The translations under genes were made by a program, and so were the position numbers. The notes beneath the pieces are model-generated. The model was not told where the DNA came from. It saw only the letters and a program-made list of their open reading frames with translations, and made no database searches. Positions 41,171 to 49,917 of a DNA stretch of 64,000 nt are shown in pieces. This DNA comes from Streptomyces sp. NBC_01198. GTDB taxonomy: Bacteria > Actinomycetota > Actinomycetes > Streptomycetales > Streptomycetaceae. Location: the NCBI RefSeq assembly GCF_036010485.1, contig NZ_CP108568.1, positions 6,162,501-6,226,500 on the forward strand, written 5' to 3'. Each line of letters begins with the position of its first letter. Position 1 is the stretch's first letter.

Positions 41171-41495
41171 GGGGGTCACGCGGGGGGGCCGCCACCCGGC
41201 GGGCGTGGCCGAAAGTGCGGGTCCGCGCGGGCCGGTGCGGGCGCGCCGACCCCGCCGTACGGGCACCGCACGCTGCCCGTACGGCGGTGGACCGGCGTTC
41301 TTCCGTGGTGCGCGGACGCTTCGACGACGTGCGGATGACCAGGGGGGAAACGCTGCACGGTGACAAGCGGGCACTGCCCGTTTGCGCACATTTTGAGCAC
41401 GCCTTTGTGGTGGTCACGTGATGCAAGTTGCCGTAGGGTCGGTCAAGTTGTGGCGCCGGAGACGGCGCGTTCGAGTACTGGGAGGGGACCGCTCC
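41171..41495. other. Intergenic region polA to transglycosylase
   Basis: The 325 bases hold a perfect terminator hairpin (41252-41287) and then a moderately AT-richer stretch. TAGGGT at 41434-41439 is a possible -10 for the transglycosylase gene, leaving a leader of about 50 nt. No c-di-AMP (ydaO) riboswitch motif is recognisable. Confidence 0.55.
41252..41287. terminator. Hairpin after polA
   Basis: A perfect 14-bp stem, CCGCCGTACGGGCA with TGCCCGTACGGCGG, has an 8-nt loop. It lies about 80 nt after the polA stop. Confidence 0.75.
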
Positions 41496-42764
41496 ATGGC
41501 AGCGCGGCGGTATGGCCGGAGGCTACGCAGGGGAGCGGCGGGCACCGCGGTCGCCGCCGCAGCGATGGCGGCGCTCAGCGCGTCGCAGGCACCGGGCTTC
41601 CTCCCGGTCGCCCACGCAGCCGAGCATCAGGAGGCCCCGTCCGCGGTCGCGCCGCCGCCCGGCCCGGCCATCGACGGCGGCTCGCCGTACATCACCGACC
41701 TGCCGCCGCTGAACACCCCGACCGGCCCGCCGCTGGTGACCCCGCCGACCACGCCCGGCACCTCGGTGAACCTGCCCGGCGGCAGCGCGGGACTGCCCGC
41801 GACCGTGCTCGCGGCGTATCAGCGCGCCGAGGCGTCCGTCGCCGAGAGCGACCCCGGCTGCCACCTGCCGTGGCAACTGCTCGCCGCCATCGGTCAGGTG
41901 GAGTCGGGCCAGGCCCGCGGCGGCGCGGTCGACGCGAACGGCACCACGTACTCCCCGATCCTGGGCCCGGTGCTCAACGGCAAGGGCTTCGCGGACATCA
42001 CCGACACCGACGGCGGCCGTTACGACGGCGACGCGGTGCACGACCGGGCCGTCGGGCCCATGCAGTTCATCCCCTCCACGTGGGAGCACTGGGGTGTGGA
42101 CGGCAACGGCGACGGGGTCGACAACCCCAACAATGTCTACGACGCCGCGCTCGCCGCCGCCCACTACCTGTGCGCGGGCGGCCGCGACCTGGCCGTGCCG
42201 AAGGAGATGGACCGGGCGATCCTCGGCTACAACCACTCGCAGGCCTACTTGGACCTGGTCAGGTCCTGGTACGACCACTTCAGGCAGGGTGGCGCCGTGT
42301 CGATGCCCGACCGTTCCGGCACCCCCGGCAGCAGCGGCAACCCGATCTCGTCGGCCGGTACTCCGACCGGTACACCGACAGGTACGCCGACCGGCACGCC
42401 GTCCGCGCCGCCCACCGCGCCGGCCAGCCCCAGGCCGTCGGTAAGCCGCCCGCCGGCCGCGCCCGGCAAGCCGAGCAGCCCGGGCAAGCCGAGCATCCCC
42501 CCGACGACCGGTCAGCCCAGCACCCCGCCGGGCGGCCCGACGACGACCCCGCCGACCGGGACGCCCACCGACCCGCCGACCACCCCCGGTTGCGGTACCG
42601 AGTCGCCGACCCCCACCCCGAGCGAGACCGCCACGCCCACGCCCACGGACACGCCCACCGGCGACCCGTGCGACACCCCCACGCCGAGCCCGTCCGGCTC
42701 GTCCACCCCGACCCCGGCGGCCAGCGTCACCGTGACCACCGAGGCGACCACCGACGCGGACTGA
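41496..42764 (+). CDS. Secreted lytic transglycosylase with Pro/Thr-rich tail
   Basis: The 422-residue protein starts at ATG, 8 nt after GGAGGGG. A signal peptide (basic MAARRYGRRLRR, then an Ala-rich core ending near AHAAE) is followed by a Pro-rich linker and a soluble-transglycosylase/MltB-like domain (about 100-270): LLAAIGQVESGQARGG with the catalytic Glu, DRAVGPMQFIPSTW and ALAAAHYLCAGG. The C-terminal 150 residues are low-complexity Pro/Thr/Gly/Ser repeats, probably wall-spanning. It would cleave peptidoglycan glycan strands during growth. The tail includes tandem GTPT units. Confidence 0.9.
   Translation: MAARRYGRRLRRGAAGTAVAAAAMAALSASQAPGFLPVAHAAEHQEAPSAVAPPPGPAIDGGSPYITDLPPLNTPTGPPLVTPPTTPGTSVNLPGGSAGLPATVLAAYQRAEASVAESDPGCHLPWQLLAAIGQVESGQARGGAVDANGTTYSPILGPVLNGKGFADITDTDGGRYDGDAVHDRAVGPMQFIPSTWEHWGVDGNGDGVDNPNNVYDAALAAAHYLCAGGRDLAVPKEMDRAILGYNHSQAYLDLVRSWYDHFRQGGAVSMPDRSGTPGSSGNPISSAGTPTGTPTGTPTGTPSAPPTAPASPRPSVSRPPAAPGKPSSPGKPSIPPTTGQPSTPPGGPTTTPPTGTPTDPPTTPGCGTESPTPTPSETATPTPTDTPTGDPCDTPTPSPSGSSTPTPAASVTVTTEATTDAD
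42357..42401 (+). repeat. Tandem 12-bp repeats in transglycosylase tail
   Basis: Units GGTACTCCGACC, GGTACACCGACA, GGTACGCCGACC and a truncated GGCACGCCG follow in tandem and encode repeated Gly-Thr-Pro-Thr. The copy number may vary between strains without shifting the frame. Confidence 0.8.
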
Positions 42765-42778
42765 CCCCGGCTGACGAC

Positions 42779-42831
42779 CTAGGCCGTGCCAGACACCGCG
42801 GGCCAGGCGGGTTTTGTCAGACACGGCCTAG
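42779..42831. repeat. Palindromic CTAG-ended repeat, copy A
   Basis: The 53-bp element begins CTAGGCCGTGCCAGACA and ends with the near complement of that arm (15 of 17 positions), again finishing CTAG. The core contains CCGCGGGCCAGGCGGG. It lies between the convergent transglycosylase and hrpB genes, and its right end supplies the TAG stop codon of hrpB (42828-42830). Copies B and C are at 50277-50328 and 60976-61021. Confidence 0.85.
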
Positions 42832-45374
42832 CCCCGCCGGGCGTTGGTGCGCTTGGTCGGGGCGGCCGTCGAGGGGTCCTCGGGCCACGGGTGGCGCGGG
42901 TAGCGGCCGCGCAGTTCGGCGCGGACCGCCCGGTAGCCTTCCCGCCAGAACGAGGCCAGGTCCGCGGTCACCGCGGCCGGGCGGCCCGCGGGCGACAGCA
43001 GGTGGACGAGCACGGGCACCCCGGCGATCCGCGGGGTGTCCGCGAGGCCGAACAACTCCTGGAGTTTCACCGCCAGTACGGGCTGCTCGCCGCCGTAGTC
43101 GACGCGGATCCGCGAACCGCTCGGCACCTCGATGCGCTCCGGCGCCAGCTCGCCGAACCTGGCCGCCTGGCCGGTCGCCCAGGGCAGCAGCCGGGGCAGG
43201 GCGGCGCCCGCGTCGATCCGCTCCAGGTCGGCGCGGCGGCGGGCGGCGGCCAGTTCGGGGCCCAGCCACTCGGCGGCGCGGGCCAGCAGCGCGTCCTCCG
43301 CGACATCCGGCCAGGGCGCGCCCAGCACCCGGTGGACGAACGCGATGCGCTGCCGCAGCTCCCGGGCGTCCCTGGTCCACCGCAGCAGCCCGGTGCCCTC
43401 GGCGGCGAGCCCGTCGAGCAGCGCGGCTCGCACCGCGGCGGGGTCGGCTGACCGCAGTGGCGCCGCCGTCAACTCCACGGCGCCCAGCCGCTCCACCCGC
43501 CTGGCCACCACGTCGCCCTGCGCCCAGCGCACCTCCTCGTACCGCTCAAGCGCCCAGGCCGCGGCGCCGCGCGCGGTCTCCTCGTCCACCACCGCGGCGA
43601 GCCGCACCCGGGCCGCCGCCCGCCCCACTCCGCGGTCAGCCACGGCCACCGCGACCCACTCCGCCCCGCCGAGGCCGGCCCCGACCTCCGCCCCGGTGCC
43701 GGACACCATCAGATACGCACCGTCGGCCCGCCGCCGCGCCAGCCGTTCGGGGAAGGCCAGCGCCACCACGAGCCCGGCGGCGGCGTCGTCGCTCAACCCG
43801 CCCGCGCGCCCGCGGCCGTGCTCGCCGGCCTGCGACGTACGCAGTGCCGCTTCCAGCCGCCGCGTCTCGGCGCGCCAGCGGTTGCCGTAGGCGTCGCCGG
43901 CGCGGCGGGCGGTGTGCCAGGCGGCGGTCAGGTCGGGGCCGTAACCGGCCGGGACCTCCTCCGACAGCAGCGCGGTCACCTCGGCGGCGCGCGTGGCGCC
44001 CAGCGTGGGCGCGGCGTCCAGCAGGGCGCGGGCCAGCCGGGGGTGCAGCCCGAGCAGGCCGAGCCGCCGCCCGCGCGGGGTGGCGCGCCCCGCCGCGTCG
44101 ACCGCGTCCAGCGTGCGCAGCGTGCTGCGGGCGGCGGCCAGGGCGCCGGGCGGCGGCGGGTCGAGCAGGGCGAGCCCGGTCGCGTCGGGCTCGCCCCAGC
44201 ACGCGGCCTGCAAGGCGAAGCCGGTGAGGTCGGCCAGCGCGATCTCCGGTGCGGGCTGCCGGGAGAGCCGGTCGTGCTCGCCCTGCGCCCAGCACCGGTA
44301 GACGGTGCCGGGCGCCTCACGGCCGGCGCGCCCGGCGCGCTGCTCCGCCGCGGCCCGCGACACCTTGACGGTGGTGAGCGCCCCGAGGCCCCTGGCGTGG
44401 TCCATCCGCGGCTCGCGGGCCAGGCCGCTGTCGACCACCGCCCGCACTCCGGGCACGGTCAGGCTGGACTCGGCGACCGACGTGGCCAGCAGGACCCGGC
44501 GCCGCTGCCCCGGGGCCAGCGCCGCGTCCTGGACGGCGGCCGGTGCCCGGCCGTGCAGCTGCAGGACGTCGACTCCGAGGCCGGACAGCATTCCGGCGAC
44601 CCGGGCGATCTCCCCGACGCCCGGCAGGAAGCACAGCACGTCCCCGCTGTCCCCGCCCTCGGCCAGTGCCCGGCGGACCACCGCCGCGACATGGTCGAGC
44701 AGCGCGGGGTCCACCCGCATGCCGTGCGGCGGGCGCACCTGCCGCGGCGGCGGCGCCCACCGGACGGCCACCGGGTGCAGCACCCCGGCCGCCTCCACCA
44801 CCGGGGCGTCGAGCAGCGCGGCCCACGCCGCCGTGTCGGTGGTCGCGGACGCGGCGATCAGCCGCAGGTCAGGCCGCAGCGTGGCGCGTACGTCCAGCAG
44901 GAAGGCCATCGCGGTGTCCGCGTCGAGGTGCCGCTCGTGGCACTCGTCGAGCACGACGGTGCCGACGCCGGCCAACTCCGGGTCGCGCTGCAGACGTTGC
45001 AGCAGCACCCCGGTGGTCACCACCTCCACGGTGGTGGCCGCCGACACCCGCCGCTCGCCCCGGACGGTGAAGCCGACGGTGCCGCCGACCTGTTCGCCCA
45101 GCAGCCAGGCCATCCGCCGGGCGGCGGCCCTGGCCGCCATCCGGCGCGGCTCGGCGACGAGCACGCGCCCCGGGGGACCGCCGTCGGCGCCGGCCAGCAG
45201 CAGCGGCACCAGCGTGGTCTTGCCGGTGCCCGGCGGTGCGGCCAGCACCGCGCAGCCGCGGTCCGCGAGCGCGCCGAGCAGGGCGGGTACGACCGCGGCC
45301 ACCGGCAGCGCGTGCCCCTCGGCCCGGATCGCGAGGCCGCCGGTACCCGCCCCGCCGGCTACCGGCCCGGCCAC
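42828..45374 (-). CDS. hrpB: ATP-dependent RNA helicase HrpB-like
   Basis: The 848-residue DEAH-type helicase has Walker A APPGTGKTTLVPLL near residue 47, LVAEPRRMAARAAARRMA, motif II LDECHERHLD, motif III SATT, and motif VI QRAGRAGREAPGTVYR, followed by HA2 and the HrpB-specific C-terminal domain. Role and substrate RNA in actinomycetes are not known. The start is GTG 45374; a later start cannot be excluded because the first 15 residues are Gly/Ala-rich and no ribosome site is clear. Its stop codon lies in repeat copy A. Confidence 0.9.
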   Translation of the reverse strand: MAGPVAGGAGTGGLAIRAEGHALPVAAVVPALLGALADRGCAVLAAPPGTGKTTLVPLLLAGADGGPPGRVLVAEPRRMAARAAARRMAWLLGEQVGGTVGFTVRGERRVSAATTVEVVTTGVLLQRLQRDPELAGVGTVVLDECHERHLDADTAMAFLLDVRATLRPDLRLIAASATTDTAAWAALLDAPVVEAAGVLHPVAVRWAPPPRQVRPPHGMRVDPALLDHVAAVVRRALAEGGDSGDVLCFLPGVGEIARVAGMLSGLGVDVLQLHGRAPAAVQDAALAPGQRRRVLLATSVAESSLTVPGVRAVVDSGLAREPRMDHARGLGALTTVKVSRAAAEQRAGRAGREAPGTVYRCWAQGEHDRLSRQPAPEIALADLTGFALQAACWGEPDATGLALLDPPPPGALAAARSTLRTLDAVDAAGRATPRGRRLGLLGLHPRLARALLDAAPTLGATRAAEVTALLSEEVPAGYGPDLTAAWHTARRAGDAYGNRWRAETRRLEAALRTSQAGEHGRGRAGGLSDDAAAGLVVALAFPERLARRRADGAYLMVSGTGAEVGAGLGGAEWVAVAVADRGVGRAAARVRLAAVVDEETARGAAAWALERYEEVRWAQGDVVARRVERLGAVELTAAPLRSADPAAVRAALLDGLAAEGTGLLRWTRDARELRQRIAFVHRVLGAPWPDVAEDALLARAAEWLGPELAAARRRADLERIDAGAALPRLLPWATGQAARFGELAPERIEVPSGSRIRVDYGGEQPVLAVKLQELFGLADTPRIAGVPVLVHLLSPAGRPAAVTADLASFWREGYRAVRAELRGRYPRHPWPEDPSTAAPTKRTNARRG

Positions 45375-45447
45375 GGCACCGCCCGCGTAGCTGTGGGGCG
45401 GCCCGGGCCGCGCCGGCGGGCGGCACCGCGGGTGCCCGCGCGTCCCG

Positions 45448-46269
45448 TCATTCCGCCACGCACACGAAGATCGCCGTACCGGGCAGCAGCCGGCCGCGCA
45501 GCGGGGACCAGCCGCCCCACTCCTGCTCGTTCCACCGCGGCCACTCCGGTTCGACCAGATCGACCAGGCGCAGCCCGGCCGCGGCGATCTCGCGGACCCG
45601 GTCGCCCAGCGTGCGGTGGTGCTCGACGTAGACGGCGAGGCCCCGGTCGTCCTGCTCGACGTAGGGCGTCCGGTCGAAGTAGGAGGACACCGCGGTCAGG
45701 CCGTCGGGCCCCGGCTCGTCGGGGAAGGCCCAGCGCACCGGGTGGGTGACCGAGAAGACCCAGCGCCCCCCGGGCCGCAGCACCCGGCGCACCTCCCGCT
45801 GCACCCGGGCGGTGTCGGCGATGAAGGGCAGCGCTCCGTAGGCCGAGCAGGCCAGGTCGAAGGAGGCGTCGGCGAAGGGCAGGAAGGCGGCGTCGGCCTG
45901 CACCAGCGGCAGCGGTGCCGGCCTGCCGGGCTCCTGGTCGATCCGCCGGGCGTGCTGCAGCTGCCGCCGCGACAGGTCGAGGGCCACCGGCCGCGCGCCC
46001 CGCGCGGCCAGCCAGCGCGAGCACTGGGCCGCGCCCGCGCCGATCTCCAGCACCGTGCGGCCCTTGAGGCCGGCCACCGTGCCGAGCAGCCCGGCGTCCG
46101 CCTCGTCCAGGCCTTCCGGGCCCCAGACGAACCGGTCGTCGCCGAGGAAGTCGCCGTGCTCGATCTGGTAGGCGTCCGCGTTGCGGTCCCACCAGCCACG
46201 ACTGGCCCGGCTGCTCTCCGTGATCCCGGCGGTGCGCCGGGTAGCTTCAGGTTCAGGTCCTTGGATCAT
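45448..46269 (-). CDS. Class I SAM-dependent methyltransferase
   Basis: The 273-residue protein has the SAM-binding motif VLEIGAGAAQCSRWLA near residue 72, the acidic post-I motif VALDLS, VQADAAFLPFADASFDLACS (motifs II-III) and RVLRPGGRWVFSVTHP. This is the Methyltransf_11 type, usually small-molecule or lipid methyltransferases. The substrate is not deducible. It lies upstream of hrpB on the same strand with a 73-nt gap and is divergent from rpsA. Confidence 0.88.
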   Translation of the reverse strand: MIQGPEPEATRRTAGITESSRASRGWWDRNADAYQIEHGDFLGDDRFVWGPEGLDEADAGLLGTVAGLKGRTVLEIGAGAAQCSRWLAARGARPVALDLSRRQLQHARRIDQEPGRPAPLPLVQADAAFLPFADASFDLACSAYGALPFIADTARVQREVRRVLRPGGRWVFSVTHPVRWAFPDEPGPDGLTAVSSYFDRTPYVEQDDRGLAVYVEHHRTLGDRVREIAAAGLRLVDLVEPEWPRWNEQEWGGWSPLRGRLLPGTAIFVCVAE

Positions 46270-46359
46270 CGCGCCAGTCGTCGTACTCTCTGAAAAGACC
46301 TGCGGTCGGGGGACTTACGCCGGTTTGGTTCGTTACGCGCCCGGTGCGGTCTTCGTGCA

Positions 46360-46388
46360 TTGACCGTGCCCGGCTGCCCCCGTATGCT
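46360..46388 (+). promoter_or_regulatory. Strong sigma-HrdB-type promoter of rpsA
   Basis: TTGACC (46360-46365), a 17-nt spacer and TATGCT (46383-46388) match the housekeeping consensus. Initiation near 46395 gives a leader of about 158 nt before rpsA. The leader contains palindromic GGCCGTCGGCCGTCGG near 46460, which could take part in S1 autoregulation (inference). Confidence 0.8.
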
Positions 46389-46552
46389 ACAAGTTGCGCT
46401 GCGAGCCTGCGCGCCTCAGACGGAGCAGGCCACGCTCGAATCTGTTGCATGATCCCCACGGCCGTCGGCCGTCGGTATCGGGGCAGGATTGAAAAAGGCT
46501 CCAGGCGTAGCAGTACCTACGACTTACTGTCCGTACCGGAGTCCTTTCCCTA

Positions 46553-48055
46553 ATGACGAGCAGCACCGAGGCCCCTCGTACCACCCCGCAGGTGGCGGTC
46601 AACGACATCGGCAACGAGGAAGCTTTCCTCGCCGCGATCGACGAGACGATCAAGTACTTCAACGACGGCGACATCGTCGACGGCGTCATCGTGAAGGTCG
46701 ACCGGGACGAGGTCCTGCTCGACATCGGTTACAAGACCGAAGGTGTCATCCCCTCCCGCGAGCTCTCCATCAAGCACGACGTCGACCCCAACGAGGTCGT
46801 CGCCGTGGGCGATGAGATCGAGGCCCTGGTTCTCCAGAAGGAGGACAAGGAAGGCCGCCTGATCCTCTCGAAGAAGCGTGCGCAGTACGAGCGCGCTTGG
46901 GGCACGATCGAGAAGATCAAGGAAGAGGACGGCATCGTCACCGGTACCGTCATCGAGGTCGTCAAGGGCGGCCTCATCCTCGACATCGGCCTGCGCGGCT
47001 TCCTGCCCGCGTCGCTGGTCGAGATGCGGCGCGTGCGCGACCTGCAGCCCTACGTGGGCAAGGAGCTCGAAGCCAAGATCATCGAGCTGGACAAGAACCG
47101 CAACAACGTGGTCCTGTCCCGCCGTGCCTGGCTGGAGCAGACCCAGAGCGAGGTCCGCCAGACCTTCCTCACCACCCTGCAGAAGGGCCAGGTGCGCTCC
47201 GGCGTCGTCTCCTCCATCGTCAACTTCGGTGCGTTCGTGGACCTCGGCGGTGTCGACGGTCTGGTGCACGTCTCGGAGCTGTCCTGGAAGCACATCGACC
47301 ACCCCTCCGAGGTGGTCGAGGTCGGCCAGGAGGTCACGGTCGAGGTCCTGGACGTCGACATGGACCGCGAGCGCGTCTCGCTGTCGCTGAAGGCGACCCA
47401 GGAAGACCCGTGGCAGCAGTTCGCCCGGACGCACCAGATCGGCCAGGTCGTGCCCGGCAAGGTCACCAAGCTCGTCCCGTTCGGTGCGTTCGTCCGCGTC
47501 GACGAGGGCATCGAGGGCCTGGTCCACATCTCCGAGCTGGCCGAGCGCCACGTGGAGATCCCGGAGCAGGTCGTCCAGGTCAACGACGAGATCTTCGTCA
47601 AGGTCATCGACATCGACCTGGAGCGGCGCCGGATCTCGCTGTCGCTCAAGCAGGCCAACGAGTCCTTCGGCAGCGACCCGGCCTCGGTCGAGTTCGACCC
47701 GACGCTCTACGGCATGGCCGCGTCGTACGACGACCAGGGGAACTACATCTACCCCGAGGGCTTCGACCCCGAGACCAACGACTGGCTCGAGGGCTACGAC
47801 AAGCAGCGCGAGGAGTGGGAAGGCCAGTACGCCACGGCCCAGACCCGCTTCGAGCAGCACCAGGCCCAGGTCATCAAGTCCCGCGAGGCCGACGAGCAGG
47901 CGGCGGCCGAAGCCGGCTCCGCGGCTCCGGCTCCCGGCGGCACGGGCACCGGCGGCGGTTCGTACTCCTCGGAGTCCGACGACACCTCCGGCGCGCTGGC
48001 CTCCGACGAGGCCCTTGCGGCCCTGCGCGAGAAGCTGGCCGGCGGCCAGAGCTGA
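46553..48055 (+). CDS. rpsA: 30S ribosomal protein S1
   Basis: The 500-residue protein has four S1 (OB-fold) repeats at about residues 38-107, 125-190, 210-278 and 295-364 (typical blocks GDIVDGVIVKVDRDEVLLDI, GGLILDIGLRGFLPASLVE, VVSSIVNFGAFVDLGGVDGL, GKVTKLVPFGAFVRVDEGIE). The actinobacterial form has fewer repeats than the six of E. coli. The C-terminal 130 residues are acidic and then Ala/Gly/Ser-rich. The start ATG follows CCGGAGTCC. It binds mRNA during initiation; leaderless genes in this window would be S1-independent. Confidence 0.96.
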   Translation: MTSSTEAPRTTPQVAVNDIGNEEAFLAAIDETIKYFNDGDIVDGVIVKVDRDEVLLDIGYKTEGVIPSRELSIKHDVDPNEVVAVGDEIEALVLQKEDKEGRLILSKKRAQYERAWGTIEKIKEEDGIVTGTVIEVVKGGLILDIGLRGFLPASLVEMRRVRDLQPYVGKELEAKIIELDKNRNNVVLSRRAWLEQTQSEVRQTFLTTLQKGQVRSGVVSSIVNFGAFVDLGGVDGLVHVSELSWKHIDHPSEVVEVGQEVTVEVLDVDMDRERVSLSLKATQEDPWQQFARTHQIGQVVPGKVTKLVPFGAFVRVDEGIEGLVHISELAERHVEIPEQVVQVNDEIFVKVIDIDLERRRISLSLKQANESFGSDPASVEFDPTLYGMAASYDDQGNYIYPEGFDPETNDWLEGYDKQREEWEGQYATAQTRFEQHQAQVIKSREADEQAAAEAGSAAPAPGGTGTGGGSYSSESDDTSGALASDEALAALREKLAGGQS

Positions 48056-48072
48056 CCGCTGACCGCAGCCGT

Positions 48073-48109
48073 CGCGGCCCCGCCCCCCTCTCCGGGGAGC
48101 GGGGCCGCG
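48073..48109. terminator. Hairpin after rpsA
   Basis: CGCGGCCCCGC pairs with GCGGGGCCGCG around a 15-nt loop, followed by TTGTGTG. Confidence 0.85.
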
Positions 48110-48201
48110 TTGTGTGCCGCGGCCGGGTCCGCCGGGCCGGGGCGGGAATGGCGGGCCCGGGTTGTTCGTTGTGGTGACAGAGAACGAGGAGGACGATCAT
48201 C

Positions 48202-49140
48202 GTGCTGGATCCGCAAGGGCTGTACGAGTACGTGCCGGGCGGGGCCGAGGCCGTGGACGAAGCGGTCGGGGACGCGGGGCCCGTACTGCTGTACCACTTC
48301 GAGGGGTTCATGGACGCCGGTGAGACCGGTGAACAGATCAGCCAGCAGCTGCTCGACCGGCTCGACAACCAGCTCGTCGCGCGCTTCGACGCCGACCGGC
48401 TGGTGGACTACCGGGCCCGCCGCCCGCTGATGACCTTCGAACGCGACCACTGGACGTCATACGAGGCGCCGGAGATCGACCTCTACCTGGTGCGCGACAC
48501 CACCGGCACCCCGTTCCTGCTGCTCACCGGCTCGGAACCGGACGTGGAGTGGGAGCGCTTCGCCACCGCGGTGCTGCAGGTCATCGAACGCCTCGGTGTC
48601 CGGCTCGCCATCAACTTCCACGGCATCCCGATGGGTGTCCCGCACACCCGCCCAGTCGGGCTCACCCCGCACGGCAACCGGGTCGATCTGATGCCGGGTC
48701 ACCGTGCCTGGTTCGACGAGGCCCAGGTGCCGGGCAGCGCGTCCGCGCTGGTCGAGCTGCGGCTGGCCGAGGCCGGCCGCGACGTGCTCGGTGTCGCCGC
48801 GCACGTGCCGCACTACCTGGCGCGCTCCCCGTATCCGGACGCCGCGCTGGCCGTCCTGGAGGCGATCACCGCCGCCACCGGCCTGGTGCTGCCGGAGATC
48901 GCCCACGCCCTGCGCAACGAGGCACACACCGTGCGGGTCGAGATCGACCGGCAGGTCGCCGAGGGGGACGGCGAGCTGGTGTCCGTGGTGCGCGGCCTGG
49001 AGAGCCAGTACGACGCGGTCGCCGGGGCGCAGTCCCGCGACAGCCTGATCGCCGAGCCCGTCGACCTGCCCTCGGCCGACGACCTCGCGGCGGAGTTCGA
49101 GCGCTTCCTCGCCGACCGGGAGGACGACGGCGGCCGCTGA
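48202..49140 (+). CDS. PAC2 family protein
   Basis: The 312-residue protein starts at GTG with GGAGGA upstream. The PAC2 fold of proteasome-assembly chaperones is indicated by VLLYHFEGFMDAGETGEQ near residue 27, ERFATAVLQVIERLGV, NFHGIPMGVPHTRP and GVAAHVPHYLARSPYP. In actinobacteria these proteins lie near core genes, and a proteasome-assembly role is inferred by similarity, not shown. No proteasome genes are in the window. Confidence 0.85.
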   Translation: MLDPQGLYEYVPGGAEAVDEAVGDAGPVLLYHFEGFMDAGETGEQISQQLLDRLDNQLVARFDADRLVDYRARRPLMTFERDHWTSYEAPEIDLYLVRDTTGTPFLLLTGSEPDVEWERFATAVLQVIERLGVRLAINFHGIPMGVPHTRPVGLTPHGNRVDLMPGHRAWFDEAQVPGSASALVELRLAEAGRDVLGVAAHVPHYLARSPYPDAALAVLEAITAATGLVLPEIAHALRNEAHTVRVEIDRQVAEGDGELVSVVRGLESQYDAVAGAQSRDSLIAEPVDLPSADDLAAEFERFLADREDDGGR

Positions 49141-49165
49141 GCGGATCGCCCGGCAGGCCGCTGGG

Positions 49166-49171
49166 TAGGCT
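49166..49171 (+). promoter_or_regulatory. -10 element TAGGCT upstream of coaE
   Basis: TAGGCT ends 7 nt before the coaE ATG, within a 38-nt gap after the PAC2 gene. No ribosome site is present. Confidence 0.5.
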
Positions 49172-49178
49172 GGCGGCC

Positions 49179-49805
49179 ATGCTGACTGTGGGTCTGACCG
49201 GCGGTATCGGGGCCGGCAAGAGCGAGGTGGCGCGGCTGCTCGCGTCCTACGGGGCGGTCCTGGTCGACTCCGACCGGATCGCCCGCGAGGTGGTGGCGCC
49301 CGGCACCGAGGGGCTCGCCGCGGTGGTCGCCGAGTTCGGCACCGAGGTGCTGGCCCCGGACGGATCGCTTGACCGGCCGAGGCTCGGCGCGGTCGTCTTC
49401 GCCGACGAGGACCGCCGCAAGGCGCTCAACGCGATCGTGCACCCGCTGGTCGGCGCCCGCGCCGCGGAGCTGCAGCGGTCCGCAGGGCCCGACGCGATCG
49501 TGCTGCACGACGTCCCGCTGCTTACCGAGAACGGCCTGGCCCCGGCCTACGACCTGGTCGTGGTGGTCGACGTCGACCCCGGCACCCAGCTCGACCGGCT
49601 GGTACGGGTCCGCGGCATGACCGAGGACGACGCCCGCGCCCGGATGGCCGCCCAGGCGAGCAGGGCCGAGCGGCTGGCGGTCGCCGACCTGGTGATCGAC
49701 AACGAAGGGCCGCTGGACGCGCTGGAGACGCAGGTGCGCGCGGTGTGGGAGCGGCTGCGGGAGCGGGCGGGCACACCGGGCGACGCGCAGGGCGACGGGG
49801 TGTGA
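49179..49805 (+). CDS. coaE: Dephospho-CoA kinase
   Basis: The 208-residue kinase performs the last step of coenzyme A synthesis. The P-loop is GGIGAGKS (K14). DSDRIAREVV, the dephospho-CoA-binding HPLVGARAAEL and VLHDVPLLTENG lid regions are present, and VVDVDPGTQLDRLVRVRGMTEDDARARM is typical. The length is normal; the C-terminal extension found in mycobacterial CoaE is absent. Confidence 0.95.
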   Translation: MLTVGLTGGIGAGKSEVARLLASYGAVLVDSDRIAREVVAPGTEGLAAVVAEFGTEVLAPDGSLDRPRLGAVVFADEDRRKALNAIVHPLVGARAAELQRSAGPDAIVLHDVPLLTENGLAPAYDLVVVVDVDPGTQLDRLVRVRGMTEDDARARMAAQASRAERLAVADLVIDNEGPLDALETQVRAVWERLRERAGTPGDAQGDGV

Positions 49806-49917
49806 CCGGATCCGCCGGAGTGGGCCGTACGTGGGGAATGCGGTTGCCGACCGATGTGTTGGGTATGTCTGACCAGACGATCATTCGTCCCCGTGCCCCG
49901 ATGTCAGGGAGGCGGAT

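Noticed and set aside
41171..41495. c-di-AMP (ydaO) riboswitch before the transglycosylase gene
   Set aside because: Such elements precede some Streptomyces cell-wall hydrolase genes, but the conserved blocks were not recognisable here; only a terminator and a -10-like motif are seen.
46395..46552. ncRNA in the rpsA leader
   Set aside because: The leader is long and has a small palindromic GC segment, but nothing distinguishes an independent RNA from an ordinary 5' UTR.
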